Of a stretch of DNA of 50,911 bases, positions 7,496-17,534 are shown piece by piece. Position 1 is the first letter of the stretch, and the number at the start of each line of letters is the position of its first letter. The position numbers and the translations under genes are program-made. The notes beneath the pieces are model-generated. The model had not been told where the DNA came from, made no database searches, and saw only the letters and a list, made by a program, of their open reading frames with translations. The DNA comes from Rhodothermales bacterium. GTDB taxonomy: Bacteria > Bacteroidota > Rhodothermia > Rhodothermales > Bin80. The stretch is from the NCBI GenBank assembly GCA_022821875.1, contig JAJECV010000066.1:1-50911 (forward strand), given 5' to 3'.

Positions 7496-10400
7496 TTGGC
7501 TTTGGCTGATCCTCTTCTGCAACGATTGTCCTCCCGGCTTGCCCGGATTTCTTCCTTTCAGGCGTTTTACACATGGTGTACGCAGGCCCGGGGAACTCAG
7601 ACCTGCCTCTTGCAGGATTCCTCTGGATCTTTGCCGGCGTTTTTGCTCCAGCGTGCCTGGAAATCCGGGCGCTCTCTGACCTGCATTCTGCCCGAGTCCG
7701 AAGATGCCCGGCTATTGCATGGGGATCTGACAGAACTCGGCCTGCCCAGCCTTCTGTTTCCCCCGTTTGGATCATCACCGTACGATGACGAGCAGGTAGA
7801 GGATTCTGCGCCGATGGTACGGCGGCATGATGTGCTCCAGCAGCTTGCCCTAAACACACAGACCGTGGCAGTTGCCGGCCTGCAGGCGGTTCTGGAGCGG
7901 ATGCCTGCACCCGATAAAACACTCTCGGAGTCCATTACTGTACAGGTCCAGGACCGCATCCCACCCGATCAACTCGTAGATCTGCTTACGGAGAAGGGCT
8001 TTTCCCGGGTCTCCTTCGTACAGGAAACCGGCGAAATTGCATGGCGCGGCGGGATTGTGGATGTGTTCCCGTTTTCCGGCGGACTGCCTCTGCGTCTTGA
8101 ATTCTTTGGCAATGAACTTGAATCCATCCGCGAATTTGACGCGGTCAGCCAGCGGTCGGTCAGCCGGCTGGACCGTGCCCGGCTGGTTCCCGAACCCGTC
8201 CATACCTCCAGCAATGCCCCCTGGGGTTCTCTGCTGGATTTTGTGACCGGCAGTTCCCTCCTGATCCTTTTTGAAGAATCCCGGCTAAACGAATCTGCAG
8301 CGGCCGTCTGGGAGACGGTTCAAACACAATACAAGTCAAAAACACAAGCTGGCGCAGCGTGCCCGGTCCCCGAATCACGGTATCTGACACCAGATGCATT
8401 CGCCCGTGCCTGCGCCTCCAGACCCCGGGTTCATTTTCATACAGCGGCGGCAAATCCCGATACCGTGATTGCGGTGAACGCCCGTCCACAACCTTCCTTT
8501 GGCGGCCAGATGGATTTTGTTCGTTCAGATTTGACCGCACCCGGACGAAAACATACCTACATCATCTGTGACAGCGTCGCCCAGCAAAGGCGTCTGGAAT
8601 CGCTATTGGAGGAATTGCTGGACTTTGGCAAAATCACCTTCCTGGTGGCATCCCTGCACCGCGGATTTGCACTCCCGCACACCGGCATTGCTGTTTATAC
8701 CGACCATGAAATTTTCGGACGTTATTTCCGGCCCCGCACCCGAAAGGCCGCCCGTACGGGCGGAATCCGTCTCCAGGAACTGCAAAACCTGAAGCCCGGT
8801 GACTATGTGGTGCACAAGGAATTTGGAATTGGCAAATTTGCGGGACTCAAGGTCATTAAGATTAAGGGGCGAAGCCAGGAATCTGTGCGACTGATCTACG
8901 CAGGCGATGATGTCGTCTTCGTGAATGTGAATGCACTTCACAAGATCAGCAAGTATGCGGGGAAGGATGGGAATGTCCCTGCATTGACCCGGCTGGGAAC
9001 CGGACAATGGGAGCGCACCAAAAGCCGGGCCAAAAAGCGAATTAAGGATATTGCACGAAACCTGATCCGCCTCTATGCTCAGCGTAAATCTTCGGATGGG
9101 CATGCTTTTTCACCAGATTCGATCTGGCAAAAAGAATTAGAAGCCTCGTTCCCATGGCAGGATACTCCGGATCAATATGAAGCATCGGAAGCGGTTAAAC
9201 GGGATATGGAGTCTCCTATTCCCATGGACCGCCTGGTTTGTGGCGATGTAGGTTTCGGGAAGACGGAGGTTGCGGTGCGTGCTGCCTTCAAAGCGGTGCA
9301 GGACGGGAAACAGGTTGCGTTACTGGTCCCCACGACCGTACTGGCCCAGCAGCATTATCTCACATTCTGCAAACGTTTTGGGCAGTTCCCTGTACGGGTT
9401 GAAGTACTCTCACGCCGCATTACCGGAGCAGCAGTGAAAAAGCTCCTCACAGAGGTGGGAAATGGCAAGGTGGACATTCTGGTTGGAACCCATCGACTGG
9501 TCTCCAAAGATGTCTCGTTCAAGAATCTAGGACTTCTGATTCTGGATGAAGAGCAGCGATTTGGGGTTCGGATCAAAGAAAAGCTTCGGGAACTGCGTGT
9601 CAATGTGGATACGCTGACCCTGACCGCAACCCCAATCCCGCGAACATTACAATTTTCTCTCATCGGTGCCCGTGATCTTTCTATCATAGGGACTCCCCCC
9701 CCGAACCGGCAACCCATTCAGACACAAATCCATTCTTCCGACTGGACGCTCATCAGTGATGCGATTCTTTATGAAGTCAATCGTGGAGGGCAGGTCTTCT
9801 TTATTCACAACCGCGTGGCCTCCATTGGAGACATGCTGGTCAAGTTACAGGATCTTGTCCCCGGTGTCCGCTTTCGGATTGGTCACGGCCAGATGCGTGC
9901 GACAGAACTTGAGCGCGTGATGACCGACTTTGTCGATCATAAGTTTGATGTTCTGTTATCCACATCCATCGTGGAGAATGGACTTGATATTGCGAACGCC
10001 AACACGATTATCATTGATCGGGCACATTTATTTGGGCTGGCGGAGATCCACCAGTTACGCGGGCGGGTCGGTCGCAGTGACCGTAAGGCTTTTTGCTATT
10101 TGCTGGTCCCTTCCGTTCACGCCCTGAGCCGGGATGCACGGCAGCGGCTGCAGGCGGTGGAACAGTTCAGCGATCTGGGGAGTGGATTCCTGCTTGCCAT
10201 GAGGGATCTGGATATCCGGGGAGCGGGAAATATTCTGGGTGGTGAACAAAGTGGCTTTATTGCGGATCTTGGGCTCAGTACCTACTACAACATGCTCGAC
10301 GAAGCCGTTCAGGAACTCCGCAAAGAAGATTTTTCGGAACTCTTCAAGGATGCGGAACTCCCTCTGACCGCAGATACGACGATTGATCTTGAAGCGAACG

Positions 10401-10876
10401 CCTCGCTTCCCAAAGCCTACGTCGTGGACAATCTTGAACGACTGGCCCTGTATCGCAGAATTGGAGAAGCCGGAAACCAGCCTGCACTTGACGAATTGGA
10501 AGCAGAACTCCGAGACCGATTTGGCCCACTTCCAGATCCAGCCTGTCAACTGCTTCTGGGAGCCCGTATGCGCCTGATCGGGCAGACGTTGCATCTTCCG
10601 CGAATTACATTTCGTAACCAGCGCCTGTTTTTGCGTCTGCCAAAGAATACGGAGGATCAGCGATTCTATACAGAAATATTTGATCCATTCCTGGAAGTAC
10701 TTGACGCGCTTCCCAATACGTATGTGATTAAGGAATCGAAGGCAGGGAAAATGCGTGCTATTGTGCAGACGGTTCCCTCGGTGAAGGCGGCTCACGAGAT
10801 TCTCTGCCGGCTGGCGGCGAAAATGACCGAATCTGAACAACAAACCGCAGAGAGTCCTGCACCGGCCGAAGTTTGA
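7496..10876 (+). CDS. mfd: Transcription-repair coupling factor Mfd
   Basis: This 1126-residue DNA translocase removes RNA polymerase stalled at lesions and recruits UvrA. The UvrB-like N-terminal module comes first. The RNA-polymerase-interacting CarD-like domain follows around GDYVVHKEFGIGKF. The RecG-like motor has Walker A GDVGFGKT (583-590) and DEEQ (684-687), followed by a TRCF C-terminal domain. The only sensible start is TTG at 7496, just after parS. An upstream ATG lies inside parS in another frame and meets a stop after six codons. The last 119 bp overlap the 3' end of rsmG on the other strand. Confidence 0.96.
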   Translation: MALADPLLQRLSSRLARISSFQAFYTWCTQARGTQTCLLQDSSGSLPAFLLQRAWKSGRSLTCILPESEDARLLHGDLTELGLPSLLFPPFGSSPYDDEQVEDSAPMVRRHDVLQQLALNTQTVAVAGLQAVLERMPAPDKTLSESITVQVQDRIPPDQLVDLLTEKGFSRVSFVQETGEIAWRGGIVDVFPFSGGLPLRLEFFGNELESIREFDAVSQRSVSRLDRARLVPEPVHTSSNAPWGSLLDFVTGSSLLILFEESRLNESAAAVWETVQTQYKSKTQAGAACPVPESRYLTPDAFARACASRPRVHFHTAAANPDTVIAVNARPQPSFGGQMDFVRSDLTAPGRKHTYIICDSVAQQRRLESLLEELLDFGKITFLVASLHRGFALPHTGIAVYTDHEIFGRYFRPRTRKAARTGGIRLQELQNLKPGDYVVHKEFGIGKFAGLKVIKIKGRSQESVRLIYAGDDVVFVNVNALHKISKYAGKDGNVPALTRLGTGQWERTKSRAKKRIKDIARNLIRLYAQRKSSDGHAFSPDSIWQKELEASFPWQDTPDQYEASEAVKRDMESPIPMDRLVCGDVGFGKTEVAVRAAFKAVQDGKQVALLVPTTVLAQQHYLTFCKRFGQFPVRVEVLSRRITGAAVKKLLTEVGNGKVDILVGTHRLVSKDVSFKNLGLLILDEEQRFGVRIKEKLRELRVNVDTLTLTATPIPRTLQFSLIGARDLSIIGTPPPNRQPIQTQIHSSDWTLISDAILYEVNRGGQVFFIHNRVASIGDMLVKLQDLVPGVRFRIGHGQMRATELERVMTDFVDHKFDVLLSTSIVENGLDIANANTIIIDRAHLFGLAEIHQLRGRVGRSDRKAFCYLLVPSVHALSRDARQRLQAVEQFSDLGSGFLLAMRDLDIRGAGNILGGEQSGFIADLGLSTYYNMLDEAVQELRKEDFSELFKDAELPLTADTTIDLEANASLPKAYVVDNLERLALYRRIGEAGNQPALDELEAELRDRFGPLPDPACQLLLGARMRLIGQTLHLPRITFRNQRLFLRLPKNTEDQRFYTEIFDPFLEVLDALPNTYVIKESKAGKMRAIVQTVPSVKAAHEILCRLAAKMTESEQQTAESPAPAEV

Positions 10877-11423
10877 TTTTCGCCTTCGGATAAGCCGCAG
10901 CCAGATCCTCCTGCTCTCTGCTCATGTCTCCTCCTTTGAGACAATAGAGACTCCCCTCCGGGGTTGCAGCATGCGTGTGCCAATCCCATAGAACACGAAG
11001 TGAGGCGGTCGCCCGCGACACACTGTGCTGAATCGTAAACGGAAAGTCCTCTGCCCGGCCATGCCATGGATATAAGTTCGGCAGGCTTAGTTTTCGTTTG
11101 AATACATTGACGGCGCGAATTTTTTTCTGCACCGCATCCACTGCATACACCTTCACATCGGGAAGCATAACCGCAATGGGAATGGCCGGCAATCCTCCCC
11201 CGGTGCCCCAGTCAGCGAGCGAAGATCCCGGGGAAAAGCCAAGTTCGGCAAATACCAGACACTCCTGAATATGCCCCAAAAACCCTTCCGGCATTGTGCG
11301 CCTCGAGAGTAAATTCAGCCGCTGATTGTAGTTTTGCAGAAGCTTGGCATAGGACTGGAGTTTTTCCTGCTGGCAGGATTGCATGGCAACTAAAAATGTT
11401 TCACGTGAAACATTGCGGAGCAA
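10758..11423 (-). CDS. rsmG: 16S rRNA (guanine527-N7)-methyltransferase RsmG
   Basis: This 221-residue protein is a class I SAM-dependent methyltransferase that modifies G527 of 16S rRNA. The SAM-binding loop is DWGTGGGLPAIPIA, and the N-terminal YAKLLQNYNQRLNLLSRR is typical. The first codons read NVSRETF, which is simply the translation of an embedded parS site. An alternative ATG at 11384 would exclude parS and give about 208 residues. After the conserved RFVVQI near the C-terminus there are roughly 20 extra residues that overlap mfd. It lies 20 bp downstream of mnmG and ends the rpmH-rnpA-yidC-mnmE-mnmG-rsmG run. Confidence 0.93.
   Translation of the reverse strand: MLRNVSRETFLVAMQSCQQEKLQSYAKLLQNYNQRLNLLSRRTMPEGFLGHIQECLVFAELGFSPGSSLADWGTGGGLPAIPIAVMLPDVKVYAVDAVQKKIRAVNVFKRKLSLPNLYPWHGRAEDFPFTIQHSVSRATASLRVLWDWHTHAATPEGSLYCLKGGDMSREQEDLAAAYPKAKIKLRPVQDSLRFVVQIRSFSPPAGRESREPPSPREPSAQ
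11397..11412. other. parS centromere site 2, within the 5' end of rsmG
   Basis: This is a second exact TGTTTCACGTGAAACA. On the minus strand it encodes part of NVSRET at the start of rsmG. A parS located at or inside the rsmG/gidB start is a known arrangement in several bacteria. It is 3.9 kb from site 1 and about 25 kb from the putative oriC. The pair forms a small parS cluster on the left side of the origin. Confidence 0.93.
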
Positions 11424-11443
11424 TATCTTTCGACTCCATCACC

Positions 11444-13315
11444 TCACCGATTCAGCAGAACCATCAAAACGGCGATGTCGGCCGGGCTTACCCCGCTGAT
11501 TCTTGAGGCCTGTCCAAGGGTTTCGGGTTGAATCCTGCTTAATTTTTCCCTTGCCTCCAGGGTAATGTTGTTGACTTCGGCAAAGTTGAAACTTCGGGGA
11601 ATTTCCCGACTCTCCATGGCGACCATCTTTTTTGCCTCTTCCTCTTGTCTTGCGACGTATCCGGCATATTTGATGGAGATTTCTGCAAGTTGCTCAACCG
11701 GTTCCAGCCCCGGTGCGGGATTTACAATCTCATTCCGAATTCCGGCCGCTTCCAGGAGATCGCCGAGAACAACCTCGGGACGCCGCACAATCTGAATTGC
11801 CTTGACCGGTTCACTGATCGGAGATGTCCCTGCTTTTTTCAAATAACAATTACATGATTTAGGATGAATTATATACTCTGAAAGCCGGTTAACGATTGCT
11901 TTCACTGCGTTCTGGCGTATTCGCATTCGCTGATAACGGGCTTCGGATACCAGTCCAAGGCGCTGTCCTAGAGGAGTGAGCCGTTCGTCTGCATTGTCCT
12001 GACGAAGCAGCATGCGATGCTCTGCTCTGGAGGTGAACATCCGATAGGGCTCCTCGGTCCCTTTGGCAATCAGGTCATCAATCAAGACACCGATATAGGC
12101 CTCCGACCGGCGAAGAATCACCGGGCTTTCCGCACCGAGTGTACGGACGGCATTGATCCCTGCCATGAGCCCCTGTGCGGCGGCTTCCTCATACCCGGTC
12201 GTACCGTTGATCTGCCCGGCAAAGAACAATCCTCGAACCTTCTTCGTCTCCAGAGAGTATTGAAGCTGGTGCGGGGGAAAGTAGTCATACTCAATCGCAT
12301 ACCCCGGGCGCAGCATATGGATCTGCCCCAAACCGGGCACCTTCCGCAATGCCTGCTCCTGGATTTCTTCCGGCAAACTCGTTGAAAATCCGTTTACGTA
12401 TACCTCTGTGGTTCGCCGACCCTCTGGTTCCAGGAAGAGTTGATGGCGCTCCTTTGCTGCAAACCGGTCAATCTTGTCTTCAATGGACGGGCAATATCGC
12501 GGACCTGCCCCCTCTATCCGCCCGGCAAACATCGGACTTTGCTCAAATCCCTTTCGCAGCAGTGCGTGCACCTCGGGATTCGTCCAGGTAAGGTGACAGC
12601 TGAGTTGATCCTGTGTTAATTCATCCGTCATAAAGGAGAACGGCATTGGATCTTCGTCTCCCGGCTGCTCGGTCACTGCAGTGTAGTCAATGGTATCTCC
12701 ATCGACGCGCGGCGGGGTGCCTGTCTTGAGCCGGCCGCTTTCAAACCCCAGTTTATGCAACTGCCCGGTCAGTCCTGTACTTTGCCGCTCTCCCATACGC
12801 CCGCCTCCAAACTGACGCTCCCCGACATGAATCAAACCATTCATGAATGTACCGTTGGTGAGAATTACGGCCTTTGCTTCGAAGGTGCGGCCCAGCCGGG
12901 TCTGTACCCCGCAAACCCGGCCGTTTTCTACCGCAAGGGAAGTCACCATGTCGGCACGCATATAGAGGTCAGGAAGTTTTTCCAGTGCCTCCCGGACAAA
13001 GGTTGCGTACTCAATCCGGTCTGACTGTGCCCTTGGCCCCCACACCGCCGGTCCTTTGCGGCGGTTCAGCATTCTGAACTGAATCCCGGCTGCATCTGCT
13101 GCAGCCCCCATAACCCCGCCCAATGCATCAATCTCCCGCACAATATGCCCTTTCCCAATCCCGCCAATTGCCGGATTGCACGACATCCGGCCAATTGCCT
13201 CAAGGCTCATGGTAACCAGAAGCGTGCGGGCACCCATACGGGCGGCGGCCGCCGCCGCTTCGGTCCCCGCGTGCCCGCCGCCAACCACAATGATGTCAAA
13301 CCCTGAATCCATCAC
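11444..13315 (-). CDS. mnmG: tRNA uridine 5-carboxymethylaminomethyl modification enzyme MnmG (GidA)
   Basis: This 623-residue FAD protein acts with MnmE to make the cmnm5 modification at wobble U34. The dinucleotide-binding [10 protein letters not shown] is at about 12-21. The conserved [22 protein letters not shown] segment (quoted only in part: [12 protein letters not shown]) and a [13 protein letters not shown] region follow. The C-terminal helical domain contains [12 protein letters not shown]. The length is normal. It starts 4 bp after the mnmE stop, so the partner enzymes are co-transcribed and probably coupled. Confidence 0.97.
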   Translation of the reverse strand: MMDSGFDIIVVGGGHAGTEAAAAAARMGARTLLVTMSLEAIGRMSCNPAIGGIGKGHIVREIDALGGVMGAAADAAGIQFRMLNRRKGPAVWGPRAQSDRIEYATFVREALEKLPDLYMRADMVTSLAVENGRVCGVQTRLGRTFEAKAVILTNGTFMNGLIHVGERQFGGGRMGERQSTGLTGQLHKLGFESGRLKTGTPPRVDGDTIDYTAVTEQPGDEDPMPFSFMTDELTQDQLSCHLTWTNPEVHALLRKGFEQSPMFAGRIEGAGPRYCPSIEDKIDRFAAKERHQLFLEPEGRRTTEVYVNGFSTSLPEEIQEQALRKVPGLGQIHMLRPGYAIEYDYFPPHQLQYSLETKKVRGLFFAGQINGTTGYEEAAAQGLMAGINAVRTLGAESPVILRRSEAYIGVLIDDLIAKGTEEPYRMFTSRAEHRMLLRQDNADERLTPLGQRLGLVSEARYQRMRIRQNAVKAIVNRLSEYIIHPKSCNCYLKKAGTSPISEPVKAIQIVRRPEVVLGDLLEAAGIRNEIVNPAPGLEPVEQLAEISIKYAGYVARQEEEAKKMVAMESREIPRSFNFAEVNNITLEAREKLSRIQPETLGQASRISGVSPADIAVLMVLLNR

Positions 13316-13319
13316 ATCA

Positions 13320-14666
13320 CTACTTGCCGATACAAAATCTTGAAAAAATGGTGCTCAATACCGTTTCATTGGTGATAACCCCTGTGATCATCCCCAGTTC
13401 ACGTGCGGCAGCATGCAAATCCAACGAAAAAATGTCTGGCGGCTGATTTGCATTCAATGCAGTTCCTGCCTCCAGAAGTGCCTGATGTGCACTCTTTAAG
13501 TGGGTTTTATGCCGTGCATTGATCACCGTTCTGGATATGTCCGCATTCCCGTAGACCCGTACCGCCTGCTGCTGCAGTGCATGAACCAGCGGTTCCACTG
13601 CTTTAGGGCCGCCGATGGCGGTCAACGGCAATCCCTCTCCTTTTACCCCTGACACTAGATCTGCTTTGTTCGCCACCAAAATCACCGACGTGTTCTCCAG
13701 TCTCTTCAATGCCTGATGATCTTCGCCCGTCAATCCACAGACAAGATCATACACGTACACCACAATATCTGCTTTGCTCATCATCTGATAGGCACGCTGC
13801 ACCCCTTCCTGCTCAATGGAATCTGAACTTCTTCGCAGCCCGGCGGTGTCCATAAATCGAAATCGCAGTCCCCCGAACTCGGCATCAGCCTCCAGAACAT
13901 CCCGGGTTGTTCCAGGCTGCTCGCTTACAATGGCCCGGTCACGTCCCGCAAGGCTGTTCAGTAGTGTGGATTTCCCCGCATTGGGTCGTCCGGCAATCAC
14001 CACACGGACCCCCTCTCTTACCACGGTCCCGAGCCTTGCTGAATCAAGGAGTTCCTGCACCTGTGCCAGTGCATGGTTTATCAGATTGCGGAGTGATGCC
14101 CGGTCCGCAAATTCCACGTCTTCGTCGGTGAAGTCAATTTCGAGTTCTGCCAGTGCACACAATTCAAGGATTGCGGTGCGAAGTGCTTCCAATCCTTCCG
14201 AGTAATGCCCCTCGTAGGCGGCCAGAGAAATCCGGTGTGCCTGCTCACTGGATGCATGGATCAGGTCCGCGACGGCTTCTGCCTGTGCGAGATCAATTTT
14301 TCCTGCCAGAAATGCCCGTTGCGTGAACTCGCCCGGCCGTGCCGGCCGTGCCCCCTGCTCCAGCAGGCTTTCCAGTACCCGTGCAGCCACATAATCGCCA
14401 CCATGACAGGTGATTTCCACCACATCCTCTCCCGTTGCGGTGCGGGGTGCACGAAACACGGTCGCAACGACCTGATCTATTCTGGATCCCGCGATATCCT
14501 TCCAGATTCCAACATGTGCGGTATGGGATGCTGCGGCCTCCAGGTCCTGCCCTGCAAAGCAGCCGGAGGCGACGGAACATGCTTTGGGTCCAGACACCCG
14601 AATGATGGAGAGCGCCGCAAGACCGGGTGCGGTCGCAATCGCCGCAATCGTATCCTGGGCGAACAT
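13320..14666 (-). CDS. mnmE: tRNA modification GTPase MnmE (TrmE)
   Basis: This 448-residue protein has the N-terminal tetrahydrofolate-binding domain, a helical domain and an inserted Ras-like G domain. G1 is GRPNAGKST (about 224-232), G3 is DTAG and G4 is NKAD. The C-terminus ends in FCIGK, which holds the conserved Cys of the CIGK motif. It forms the cmnm5U34 enzyme complex with MnmG, encoded 4 bp downstream. It is 4 bp from the yidC stop upstream. Confidence 0.97.
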   Translation of the reverse strand: MFAQDTIAAIATAPGLAALSIIRVSGPKACSVASGCFAGQDLEAAASHTAHVGIWKDIAGSRIDQVVATVFRAPRTATGEDVVEITCHGGDYVAARVLESLLEQGARPARPGEFTQRAFLAGKIDLAQAEAVADLIHASSEQAHRISLAAYEGHYSEGLEALRTAILELCALAELEIDFTDEDVEFADRASLRNLINHALAQVQELLDSARLGTVVREGVRVVIAGRPNAGKSTLLNSLAGRDRAIVSEQPGTTRDVLEADAEFGGLRFRFMDTAGLRRSSDSIEQEGVQRAYQMMSKADIVVYVYDLVCGLTGEDHQALKRLENTSVILVANKADLVSGVKGEGLPLTAIGGPKAVEPLVHALQQQAVRVYGNADISRTVINARHKTHLKSAHQALLEAGTALNANQPPDIFSLDLHAAARELGMITGVITNETVLSTIFSRFCIGK

Positions 14667-14670
14667 TTCT

Positions 14671-16461
14671 CTACTTCCGTCTTTGCCTGGTCGAACTTTT
14701 AACGACCCCTTTCACCGGCTTGATTTTACCTGGCTTTTTGGTCACGGTTTTTTCTGCAGCAGCCTTTTTCTTCATGGATCTGTTGATGAACTGCTGCTGC
14801 ACCGCCGAAAAAACGTTGTAGCAGAAATAATATAAACTTAGTCCCGACGGCAGTCGGTTGAAGATCACGAAGATCATTGCCGGCATCATATACATGAAGA
14901 TCTTCGCCTGCGGTCCGGATGCAGGGGTTGCCTGCAGGCGCATCTGCAGGATCATGGACAACCCCATGAGAATTGTAAAGCCTGCAACGAAATCCCCGTA
15001 GAACGGAATCTCGAACGGAAGATTCAAAATCACATCCGGGGCGGACAGGTCGGGGGCCCACAGAAATCCCTGCTGACGAATCTCGATGGACTGCTGCAGG
15101 AACTGCCACAGCGCAATGATGATCGGGTACTGAAGCAACATCGGCAGACAGGCACCCAGGGGATTGGTACCGGACTCACGATACATCTTGATGGTGGCCT
15201 CCTGCTGCTTCTGCGGGTTGTCCGGGTACTTTTCCTTGATCTCCTGCATTTTGGGTTGCAGTTCCCGCATCTTCGCCATGCTCTTATAGGAACTTAGCGT
15301 TAATGGAAGCAGAACCACCTTGATTAGAAGGCAGAAGATGATGATCACCAGACCATAACTGTCAATGACACTACTCAGGAATCCGAATGCCGGAATGAAT
15401 ACCGTAATGGCCAGCGGTCTGGTCATCCATTCAAACGCATCCCAGCCATAGTCCACCATGCCGTAGACACCATCATAGCGGCTGATCTTCCGGTATTCAA
15501 GGGGCCCCAGATAGATTCGGTAAAGATCCGGTGCTTCATCGGGTGCACCTATAAACAGGCTGGCACGAAAATCAACGGCCACCTCCGGATCATCGGCCTC
15601 CCCAAAACGCTCTCCGATCAGTTCGGCCTCTCTTGCCGGATCATCTGCCAGGATCACGGCACCGAAGTACTTGTTCTTCACCCCAACCCAGGACACATTG
15701 CCCCGCAGTGTCCGATCCACGATCTGGTCTCTCTGCAATGTAATCCCCTCTACATCACTCCCGCTCCGCGCATATGCGCCGACCTTGCTGACCTCTTCTT
15801 TTCGGTAATCCACATCTTCGCTGAACGGGATTGCACCATTCCACACCAGTTCGTACCCTTCGGCGGTCTGGAATCCGGCTGCATTGAAGTGAGCGACCTC
15901 CAGACCAACCTCGTAGTCTCCCGGCGTGAACGTATAGGTCAGACGCAGGCGGCCACTCCCGACTGCCGCTTCAAACTCCACCGTGGCCGGGCTCACTGTT
16001 GCATCAATCCTGTCTCTGGGATCACGCTGTACGAACAGGATGCTCCGCGTATCAATATTGCGTGCCCCGGGGGACTGGAACCCGACACTGATCGCCCCGG
16101 GACCCGTGCTGTCAACCAGTTGAATCCGGCTGATCTGATCATATTTGAAGTACTCTTTGAGTTCAAAGCTTTTCAGCGTTGCCCCCAGATCTGTGATCCC
16201 TGCGGTATACAGATCCGTTTCCACGGTGATTACCCGGGCTGCCTGTACAGGAGGGATCGGGGGATCTGAAACGGCAGGAATGGCTGAATCTGGTGCAGCC
16301 TGTCCCGCTTGAAATTCATCCGCCTGCGGATTCACCTCCTGGGTAGAGGGTTCGCGCACCTCCTCTACCGGCTCCGGGGGCGTTGGGGGCGGCATCATCA
16401 TCATCCACATGATCATGATCGCCGTGATCAGCACGACTGCAATTATCGTATTCCGGTCCAC
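14671..16461 (-). CDS. yidC: Membrane protein insertase YidC
   Basis: This 596-residue inner-membrane insertase has an N-terminal helix (about 6-21) with an unusual run of Met residues. A proline/glutamate-rich linker (about 22-45) and a large periplasmic beta-sandwich domain up to about 340 follow. The conserved five-helix insertase core, with KVVLLPLTLSSYKSMAKM, comes next. The C-terminal tail is Lys-rich (MKKKAAAEKTVTKKPGKIK), consistent with ribosome binding. It lies 3 bp after rnpA. No yidD gene fits between rnpA and yidC. Confidence 0.96.
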   Translation of the reverse strand: MDRNTIIAVVLITAIMIMWMMMMPPPTPPEPVEEVREPSTQEVNPQADEFQAGQAAPDSAIPAVSDPPIPPVQAARVITVETDLYTAGITDLGATLKSFELKEYFKYDQISRIQLVDSTGPGAISVGFQSPGARNIDTRSILFVQRDPRDRIDATVSPATVEFEAAVGSGRLRLTYTFTPGDYEVGLEVAHFNAAGFQTAEGYELVWNGAIPFSEDVDYRKEEVSKVGAYARSGSDVEGITLQRDQIVDRTLRGNVSWVGVKNKYFGAVILADDPAREAELIGERFGEADDPEVAVDFRASLFIGAPDEAPDLYRIYLGPLEYRKISRYDGVYGMVDYGWDAFEWMTRPLAITVFIPAFGFLSSVIDSYGLVIIIFCLLIKVVLLPLTLSSYKSMAKMRELQPKMQEIKEKYPDNPQKQQEATIKMYRESGTNPLGACLPMLLQYPIIIALWQFLQQSIEIRQQGFLWAPDLSAPDVILNLPFEIPFYGDFVAGFTILMGLSMILQMRLQATPASGPQAKIFMYMMPAMIFVIFNRLPSGLSLYYFCYNVFSAVQQQFINRSMKKKAAAEKTVTKKPGKIKPVKGVVKSSTRQRRK

Positions 16462-16464
16462 GTG

Positions 16465-16875
16465 TTAATCTACCTTGTTTAATGATTGATGCAGAAGGTG
16501 CATCGCCTGTAAGAGGTCATGGGCAAGTCTTTCAGTGCGGTCCGGACTGCGTGCGACCACCATCAGCGTGAGTGTCTGCGTTGCAGCAGAGGCGTGGACC
16601 CCAATCAGGTGCTGGTGTCTGCGCCAGGTTTCCCGCATCTGGCGTTTCACATGATTGCGTTGCACTGCATTCCTGCATCGGCCGGGTGCAAACCCGACCT
16701 GTACAGGCGTATCGGTCCCGGTCATACTGCGGGGGACAAAACGATACAGTATTCGAATGCCTCCGGCCACCAGAGACCTGGTATCGGGGGCAGACCGATC
16801 AAAAAGTGGCGCAATCAACCGCCGACGCTTCAGTCGCATCGAACGCGGAAACCGCTGCTCAGCAACTGTCGTCAT
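16465..16875 (-). CDS. rnpA: Ribonuclease P protein component
   Basis: This 136-residue basic protein is the protein subunit of RNase P, which trims 5' leaders of pre-tRNAs. The RNR signature appears as RCRNAVQRNHVKRQMRE, and the N-terminal FPRSMRLKRRR region is typical. It starts 3 bp after the rpmH stop, the near-universal rpmH-rnpA arrangement, and is followed at 3 bp by yidC. Confidence 0.93.
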   Translation of the reverse strand: MTTVAEQRFPRSMRLKRRRLIAPLFDRSAPDTRSLVAGGIRILYRFVPRSMTGTDTPVQVGFAPGRCRNAVQRNHVKRQMRETWRRHQHLIGVHASAATQTLTLMVVARSPDRTERLAHDLLQAMHLLHQSLNKVD

Positions 16876-16878
16876 TCA

Positions 16879-17034
16879 CTATTTGCCAACGTAACGGTCG
16901 CTTACGGAAAGACTCTTGCGACCTTTCCGGCGGCGTCTTGCCAGCACATTGCGGCCATCCTTATCTGCCATTCTGGAACGGAATCCATGCTTATTGCGAC
17001 GTTTCCGGCGACTTGGTTGATAAGTACGTTTCAT
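16879..17034 (-). CDS. rpmH: 50S ribosomal protein L34
   Basis: This 51-residue protein is too short for many gene finders. It starts [20 protein letters not shown] and ends [11 protein letters not shown], which matches L34 along its whole length. The ATG is at 17032-17034 and the stop TAG at 16879-16881. No clear Shine-Dalgarno precedes it. It is the first gene of the rpmH-rnpA-yidC-mnmE-mnmG-rsmG run, so the promoter should lie in 17035-17159. Confidence 0.97.
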   Translation of the reverse strand: MKRTYQPSRRKRRNKHGFRSRMADKDGRNVLARRRRKGRKSLSVSDRYVGK

Positions 17035-17159
17035 GGAACTCTATTTGTTCTTGTAAGATAAACCGGGCTGTGGGATCTTGTCCGTTTGGTACTTGATTCG
17101 CACTTGCACAGCCCTACATCTTGCCTTTTACGCACCTTGTAGTTATTTTGCTTCCTTTC

Positions 17160-17232
17160 GCGGGAATAGCTCAATCGGTAGAGCGTCAGCTTCCCAAGCT
17201 GAAGGTCGCGGGTTCGATTCCCGTTTCCCGCT
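17160..17232 (+). tRNA. tRNA-Gly (anticodon CCC)
   Basis: This 73-nt cloverleaf has acceptor GCGGGAA paired with TTCCCGC. The D arm is present, the anticodon stem is TCAGC/GCTGA with loop TTCCCAA (anticodon CCC), and the T loop is TTCGATT. CCA is not encoded. It is read away from rpmH, so the gap 17035-17159 must hold divergent promoters. Confidence 0.93.
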
Positions 17233-17236
17233 CTCT

Positions 17237-17311
17237 GGGCGGTTAGTTCAGTTGGTTTAGAGCGCCTGCCTTACAAGCAGGAGGTCGGGGGTTCGAATCC
17301 CTCACCGCCCA
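17237..17311 (+). tRNA. tRNA-Val (anticodon TAC)
   Basis: This 75-nt cloverleaf has acceptor GGGCGGT paired with ACCGCCC. The anticodon stem is CCTGC/GCAGG with loop CTTACAA (anticodon TAC), and the T loop is TTCGAAT. CCA is not encoded. It follows tRNA-Gly after only 4 bp, so both come from one transcript. Accessory DNA begins just downstream. Confidence 0.95.
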
Positions 17312-17534
17312 CATTCGGTGATTTTTCTGGTTCTTTGCCCTTCCCTGTAAGTATTTGACGAAAAAAGCATGCGATACTTTGTACTTGTTACGATTTCGGA
17401 GGTTTTTCCTGCGTTCCGTATGAGATATTTGGCCCATTCTGTTTCTCGTGCATCCTGTGGCAACAGCATTGACGGTTAAGCCTGACTCTACATGCTTCTC
17501 CCGGATTGAAATTTTTAAGTGACTTCAGAGAAAG

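Noticed and set aside
9956..9964. TTATCCACA DnaA box inside mfd
   Set aside because: A single box in coding sequence is expected by chance; no cluster surrounds it.
10055..10843. 262-residue minus-strand open frame inside mfd
   Set aside because: It lies within the well-conserved mfd C-terminal half and has no recognisable protein features.
17482..17500. Complete Tn5-like element bounded by CTGACTCT
   Set aside because: The left match is only 8 bp and no inverted partner was found downstream.
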